Source: Methanodesulfokora sp964525965 (GTDB taxonomy: Archaea; Korarchaeota; Korarchaeia; Korarchaeales; Korarchaeaceae). Taken from it: a stretch of DNA of 8,751 nt. The translations under genes and the position numbers were made by a program. Below, piece by piece: positions 5,758 to 8,751 of this stretch. Each line of letters starts with the position of its first letter. Positions within the stretch are counted from its first letter, which is position 1. Location of the stretch: assembly GCA_964525965.1 (NCBI GenBank), contig CAZGKA010000128.1, forward strand, positions 1 through 8,751. The letters are read 5' to 3'. The notes beneath the pieces were generated by a model. It saw nothing but the letters and a program-made list of their open reading frames with translations, did not search any database and was not told the origin of the DNA.

Positions 5758-5773
5758 GAGGGTGTTCTGACTG
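5758..5773 (+). promoter_or_regulatory. Ribosome site that favours a CTG start for the aldo/keto reductase
   Basis: GAGGGTG (5758-5764) is a strong Shine-Dalgarno match. It lies 6 bases before CTG 5771, the ideal spacing, but 15 bases before the GTG at 5780, which is too far. An in-frame TGA (5768-5770) directly precedes the CTG, so no start further upstream is possible. Confidence 0.6.
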
Positions 5774-5779
5774 GAGTAT

Positions 5780-6727
5780 GTGAGGCTCGGAAGGACGGAC
5801 CTCAGGATATCAAGAGTAGGACTCGGAACCTGGCAGTTCAGCGATGCTTGGGGAACCCCGTCAGGGGAAATGGCCGTGGAGGTGGTATCACGAGCCCTGG
5901 ATCTGGGGATAAACTTCTTTGACACAGCCATGGTCTACGGGATGGGGACCAGCGAGAGGTTGCTCGGAGAAGCTCTCAGAGAGGCGGGAGCTGACAGGGA
6001 TGACCTGGTGATATCCACCAAGGTGCCCGGTGAGTTCCTAAACAAGCTTGATGTCCCCATATCTGTGGAGAAATCTCTGAAGAACCTCGGATTGGACTAC
6101 GTAGACGTGCTTCTTGCTCACTGGCCTCCCTGCTGGCACAACTTCCCCCTCAGGGAATACGCGAAAGCCATGGAGAGGTTGGTGAACATGGGGAAGGTCA
6201 GGTACTTGGGGCTGAGCGATCATCCAATCGAGCTCGTCGAGAGCTTCAGGAACTACCTCTCCAGGGCGGACGTTGAGGTTCTACAGGTGAGGTACAACTT
6301 AGTCGAGAGGTGGGCGGAGGCTGAGCTCATACCCTATGCTGAGAAACATGGCATGACCGTGCAGGCCTGGAGTCCGATAGCCAAAGGAGCGCTCACCGGG
6401 AAATATCCTCCGGGCAGTTACCTCTTCGAGGATGTGAGATCAAACGATCCAGTTTTCCATCCAGAGAATTACGAGAAGGTATGGGAGGCGGTCGAACTTC
6501 TCAAGGAGATTGGTGAGAAATATGGTAAGAAACCAGCTCAGGTGGCCCTAAACTGGCTCCTCATGAGCAGCCCTGTGGTGGTTCCAATTCCAGGGGCTAA
6601 GACGTCGGAACAGGTGGAGGATCTCGTTGGGGCCGTCGGCTGGAGGATGAACTACTCAGACTGGCTGGCTCTCCACCGAAAGACAACCGGGATGTGCCTG
6701 ACGTACTCGGTCAGGTATGTGCTTTAA
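5780..6727 (+). CDS. Aldo/keto reductase
   Basis: A 315-residue NAD(P)H-dependent oxidoreductase with the TIM-barrel fold, reducing aldehydes or ketones in the cytoplasm; the substrate is not predictable. The catalytic tetrad is complete: D48 and Y53 (FFDTAMVYG), K81 (STKVPG) and H114 (LLAHWP). The substrate/cofactor signatures LGLSDH, WSPIAKGALTGKY and the C-terminal VVPIPGAKTSEQVED (phosphate-binding loop of the cofactor) are all present. Length and order match the YajO/Gre3-like bacterial and archaeal AKRs. The first usual start codon is GTG 5780 (MRLGRTDLRISRVGLGT). Homologues typically begin M-E-Y-x-x-L-G-R-T, and the codons just upstream (5771-5779) read CTG-GAG-TAT, so the true start may be CTG 5771, three residues earlier. 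The stop is 2 bases from the stop of the convergent radical SAM gene. Confidence 0.9.
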   Translation: MRLGRTDLRISRVGLGTWQFSDAWGTPSGEMAVEVVSRALDLGINFFDTAMVYGMGTSERLLGEALREAGADRDDLVISTKVPGEFLNKLDVPISVEKSLKNLGLDYVDVLLAHWPPCWHNFPLREYAKAMERLVNMGKVRYLGLSDHPIELVESFRNYLSRADVEVLQVRYNLVERWAEAELIPYAEKHGMTVQAWSPIAKGALTGKYPPGSYLFEDVRSNDPVFHPENYEKVWEAVELLKEIGEKYGKKPAQVALNWLLMSSPVVVPIPGAKTSEQVEDLVGAVGWRMNYSDWLALHRKTTGMCLTYSVRYVL

Positions 6728-6729
6728 GA

Positions 6730-8118
6730 TCACTTCCTCCTCCGGATCAGATAGGATATGGCCGCCGGCAGGGCCTTCTTCAGTATGAACCCTCTGTTCT
6801 TTATGATGTCCATCAGTATGACCTTCGGCCTCAGGTAAAACGAAATATAGGCCCATCCCAACAACCTTTGTATCTGCTTGGCGGTGAGGTGGAAGCTCTT
6901 CATCACCACAGTAACCGTGGTGAACTTCCTCCAATCTCTCGTGAGGAGGAGGTTCTTCTTCAAGGCCAAGTCCCAGAGCTTTGTTCCAGGATAGGGGGTG
7001 GCCACCGTGAACTGGGCCATGTGGACTCCCACTTTTTTGGAGAAGGAGATGGTCTTCTTTATGTCCTCCTCGGTCTCGTGCGGGAATCCTATTATAAACG
7101 ATCCCAACGGACTGAGCTTAACCTTCTTAGCCGTCCTGACGGCGTCAATTGCCTGCTGCAGGGTTATGCCCTTGCCGATGATCTCCAAGGTCTTCTGAGA
7201 TCCGGACTCTATCCCGAAGTACACCGTATGACACCCCGCCCTCTTCATGCGTCTCCCGGTTTCGGCATCGAAGGTGTTCACCCTAGAGGAGGCAGTCCAG
7301 GAGATGTCCAATCCTTCCTCGACAATCATGTCAGCTATTTTCCTCGCCCTCTTTCTGTTGAGCGTGAAGGTGTCATCCAGGAACTCTATCTCCCTAACTC
7401 CGAAGTCATCGTAGAGAATTCTTATCTCCTGAAGAACCCTCTCCGGGCTGTGCCCCCTCCACCTCTTCCCGAAGAGGAGGGAAGAGGAGCAGAATATGCA
7501 CTGAAAAGGACACCCTCTGGACGTCATTATGGCCCCGAACCTGAGCCCTTCAACCCTGTACTTCTCCATGGGTAGCAGATCGTAAGCGGGTATCGGTATG
7601 CTGTCCAGATTCTCTATCAGGGGCATGGGAGGATTGTGTTTGACAACTCCATTCTCCAGATAGCTTATTCCCCTGATCTCCTTAAGCTTCCTCCTGCCTT
7701 GCAGCACCGAAAGCAGCTGTCTGATGATCTCCTCCCCCTCACCCCGAACTATCACGTCGACATGGGGACACTCTTGGAAGGTGAGGTCGGGCACGAATGT
7801 TACATGTGGACCTCCCATGATGACCATAATCTCCGGGTTGATCTCCTTGGCGATGGCAGCTGTAGCATAGGCGTCCGGCATCATGGAGGTCGTGGCCGTG
7901 ATCCCAACGGCATCGGGGTAATAGCTCCTCATGACCCTCCTCAGGTCGTCGAACGTGTAGTCCTCGGTCAGGGAGTCAACTATGCGGACCTCATGGCCCT
8001 CCCTTCTTATGACAGAAGCCAAATAGGCCAGACCGAGAGGAGGACCGGAAACACCCAACGTCTTTTTTATGGCGGAATCAGTGGGAGGAGATACGAGGAG
8101 GATCCGGAGGGTCCTCAT
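6730..8118 (-). CDS. B12-binding-domain radical SAM protein
   Basis: A 462-residue class-B type radical SAM enzyme. The N-terminal cobalamin-binding fold (about 5-140) shows LRILLVSPP, GPPLGLAYLASVIRREGHEVRIVD and MGGPHVTF. The canonical DxHxxG cobalt-ligand motif is absent, as is common in this family. The radical SAM core follows, with the cluster motif SRGCPFQCIFC (C203, C207, C210), the FLDDTF strand (247-251) and the SAM-binding FGIESGS (301-307) and GSFIIGFPHETEED segments. The C-terminal tail (about 395-462), basic and rich in hydrophobics with FYLRPKVI, resembles that of lipid- or isoprenoid-modifying members such as HpnR-like methylases and GDGT ring synthases, so membrane-lipid modification is possible but unproven. 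ATG 8118 overlaps the TGA of the upstream SPASM gene by four bases (ATGA), so they form an operon. Confidence 0.88.
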   Translation of the reverse strand: MRTLRILLVSPPTDSAIKKTLGVSGPPLGLAYLASVIRREGHEVRIVDSLTEDYTFDDLRRVMRSYYPDAVGITATTSMMPDAYATAAIAKEINPEIMVIMGGPHVTFVPDLTFQECPHVDVIVRGEGEEIIRQLLSVLQGRRKLKEIRGISYLENGVVKHNPPMPLIENLDSIPIPAYDLLPMEKYRVEGLRFGAIMTSRGCPFQCIFCSSSLLFGKRWRGHSPERVLQEIRILYDDFGVREIEFLDDTFTLNRKRARKIADMIVEEGLDISWTASSRVNTFDAETGRRMKRAGCHTVYFGIESGSQKTLEIIGKGITLQQAIDAVRTAKKVKLSPLGSFIIGFPHETEEDIKKTISFSKKVGVHMAQFTVATPYPGTKLWDLALKKNLLLTRDWRKFTTVTVVMKSFHLTAKQIQRLLGWAYISFYLRPKVILMDIIKNRGFILKKALPAAISYLIRRRK

Positions 8119-8751
8119 CGGGCCTCAACCCTCTGGACTTCCCGGACAATCTCCTCCCATACATTTTCATTGAACTCGCAGCTTGGGTCTAGAGCTGCTA
8201 TATCCCCAAAATATGCATACGCTCTGGCTCTGCATCCTCCACAGATGTATCTGTACGGGCAGAAGCTTCCGGCATAGTGATCCCTGTCCCTTAACTTGAG
8301 GAGAACTTCGCTGGTCTGCCAGACGTTGAGGAAACCATCCTTGAGCACGTTGCCCACCTTTATCGGCATGAACACGCAAGGTTGTATGTCCCCGTTGTGT
8401 TCTATCGAACAGTAGATCCTTCCAGCACCACATCCTCCGAGGAACTCGGCCAGAGCGAAACCTGCGGACATGTACTCCTCAGGTACTCGGAGCTCAGCGA
8501 AGTGTGCTGGAGTGAGCCTGCCCTCCTTGTCGAGGTGCTTCATCGAGACCACGGCATACATCGGAGCAGTTGAGAAGACCTGTAGGTCACCTTTAACCAG
8601 CTCTTGGTACAAATACTCGAGCAGTTCCATTCTCTCCTTTGGTGAGAGATCCAGATCAACGATTTCCCTTCCTCTACCTGTCGGGATGAAGTTGAAGGCT
8701 ATGAGCCTGTCTACTCCCAGCTCCCTCGCTAAGGATATCATCTCCGGCATC
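8115..8751 (-). CDS. Radical SAM/SPASM protein, C-terminal part (runs off the right edge), AhbC/AhbD-like
   Basis: The last 211 codons of a radical SAM enzyme whose N-terminal CxxxCxxC half lies beyond base 8751. The ATG at 8750 is an internal Met, not a start. The visible part ends the SAM barrel (FNFIPTGRGREI) and then gives a SPASM domain that binds auxiliary 4Fe-4S clusters. In window numbering its Cys are C107, C114, C125 (CSIEHNGDIQPC), C164, C170, C173 (CPYRYICGGC) and C191. VGNVLKDGF plus GGCRARAYAYFGD is close to the archaeal AhbC/AhbD alternative heme-synthesis group. Related SPASM enzymes modify peptides or other substrates, so the name is not certain. It lies upstream of, and overlaps by 4 bases with, the B12 radical SAM gene, which suggests a shared pathway. 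Confidence 0.82.
   Translation of the reverse strand, partial: MPEMISLARELGVDRLIAFNFIPTGRGREIVDLDLSPKERMELLEYLYQELVKGDLQVFSTAPMYAVVSMKHLDKEGRLTPAHFAELRVPEEYMSAGFALAEFLGGCGAGRIYCSIEHNGDIQPCVFMPIKVGNVLKDGFLNVWQTSEVLLKLRDRDHYAGSFCPYRYICGGCRARAYAYFGDIAALDPSCEFNENVWEEIVREVQRVEAR

Noticed and set aside
6694..7575. A 293-codon open frame on the plus strand
   Set aside because: It is antisense to the well-supported B12 radical SAM gene. Its translation is low-complexity in character, rich in Pro, Gly, Arg and His without recognisable motifs, as expected from the complementary strand of a GC-rich gene.
7636..8277. A 213-codon open frame on the plus strand
   Set aside because: It lies opposite the two radical SAM genes, spans their junction and shows no motif; the minus-strand products have clear cluster and SAM motifs.
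1..8751. CRISPR array, insertion sequence, integrase or phage-defence cassette
   Set aside because: No regularly spaced repeats, transposase or integrase motifs or defence nuclease domains were found; the genes and codon use look like uniform chromosome.

Overview
The window looks archaeal, most likely from a thermophile of the Thermoproteota/Korarchaeota kind. The signs are TATA-like boxes about 25-40 bases before many starts, several GTG starts, near-leaderless genes, dominant AGG/AGA arginine and ATA isoleucine codons, T-tract ends, an archaeal-type HTH_45 winged-helix regulator, a HemK-like methyltransferase with an NPPY motif and an AhbC/AhbD-like radical SAM/SPASM protein. No marker fixes the lineage. 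I see no rRNA, tRNA, CRISPR array, insertion sequence or integrase, so this appears to be ordinary chromosome. Twelve protein genes fill nearly all of it, two of them cut by the window edges.

Layout. (1) 1-692, minus: N-terminal two thirds of an MFS transporter, divergent from (2) 834-1528, plus: a two-gene membrane unit made of a tethered small beta domain and a tiny two-helix DUF4405-like protein with two histidines 14 residues apart in one helix. (3) 1584-2219, plus: HemK-like methyltransferase. (4) 2314-2967, plus: unrecognised soluble protein, preceded by a well-positioned ribosome site that points to a different frame. (5) 2955-4109, minus: alkaline-phosphatase-superfamily phosphodiesterase with all expected metal ligands, overlapping the previous gene tail to tail. 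(6) 4234-4695, minus: small secreted protein with three N-glycosylation sequons. It is divergent from (7) 4846-5723, plus: a six-helix membrane protein plus a winged-helix regulator, with overlapping stop and start. The shared intergenic region carries three small palindromes with a TGTnCA core. (8) 5780-6727, plus: aldo/keto reductase with an intact catalytic tetrad and evidence for a CTG start. (9) 8751-6730, minus: two radical SAM genes joined by a 4-base overlap, one with a SPASM domain (partial) and one with a B12-binding domain.

The best candidates for something not well described are the DUF4405-like/beta-domain membrane pair, the SPASM plus B12 radical SAM pair, and the membrane-protein/regulator/secreted-protein group. 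Functions of these units are inferred from composition and context only.
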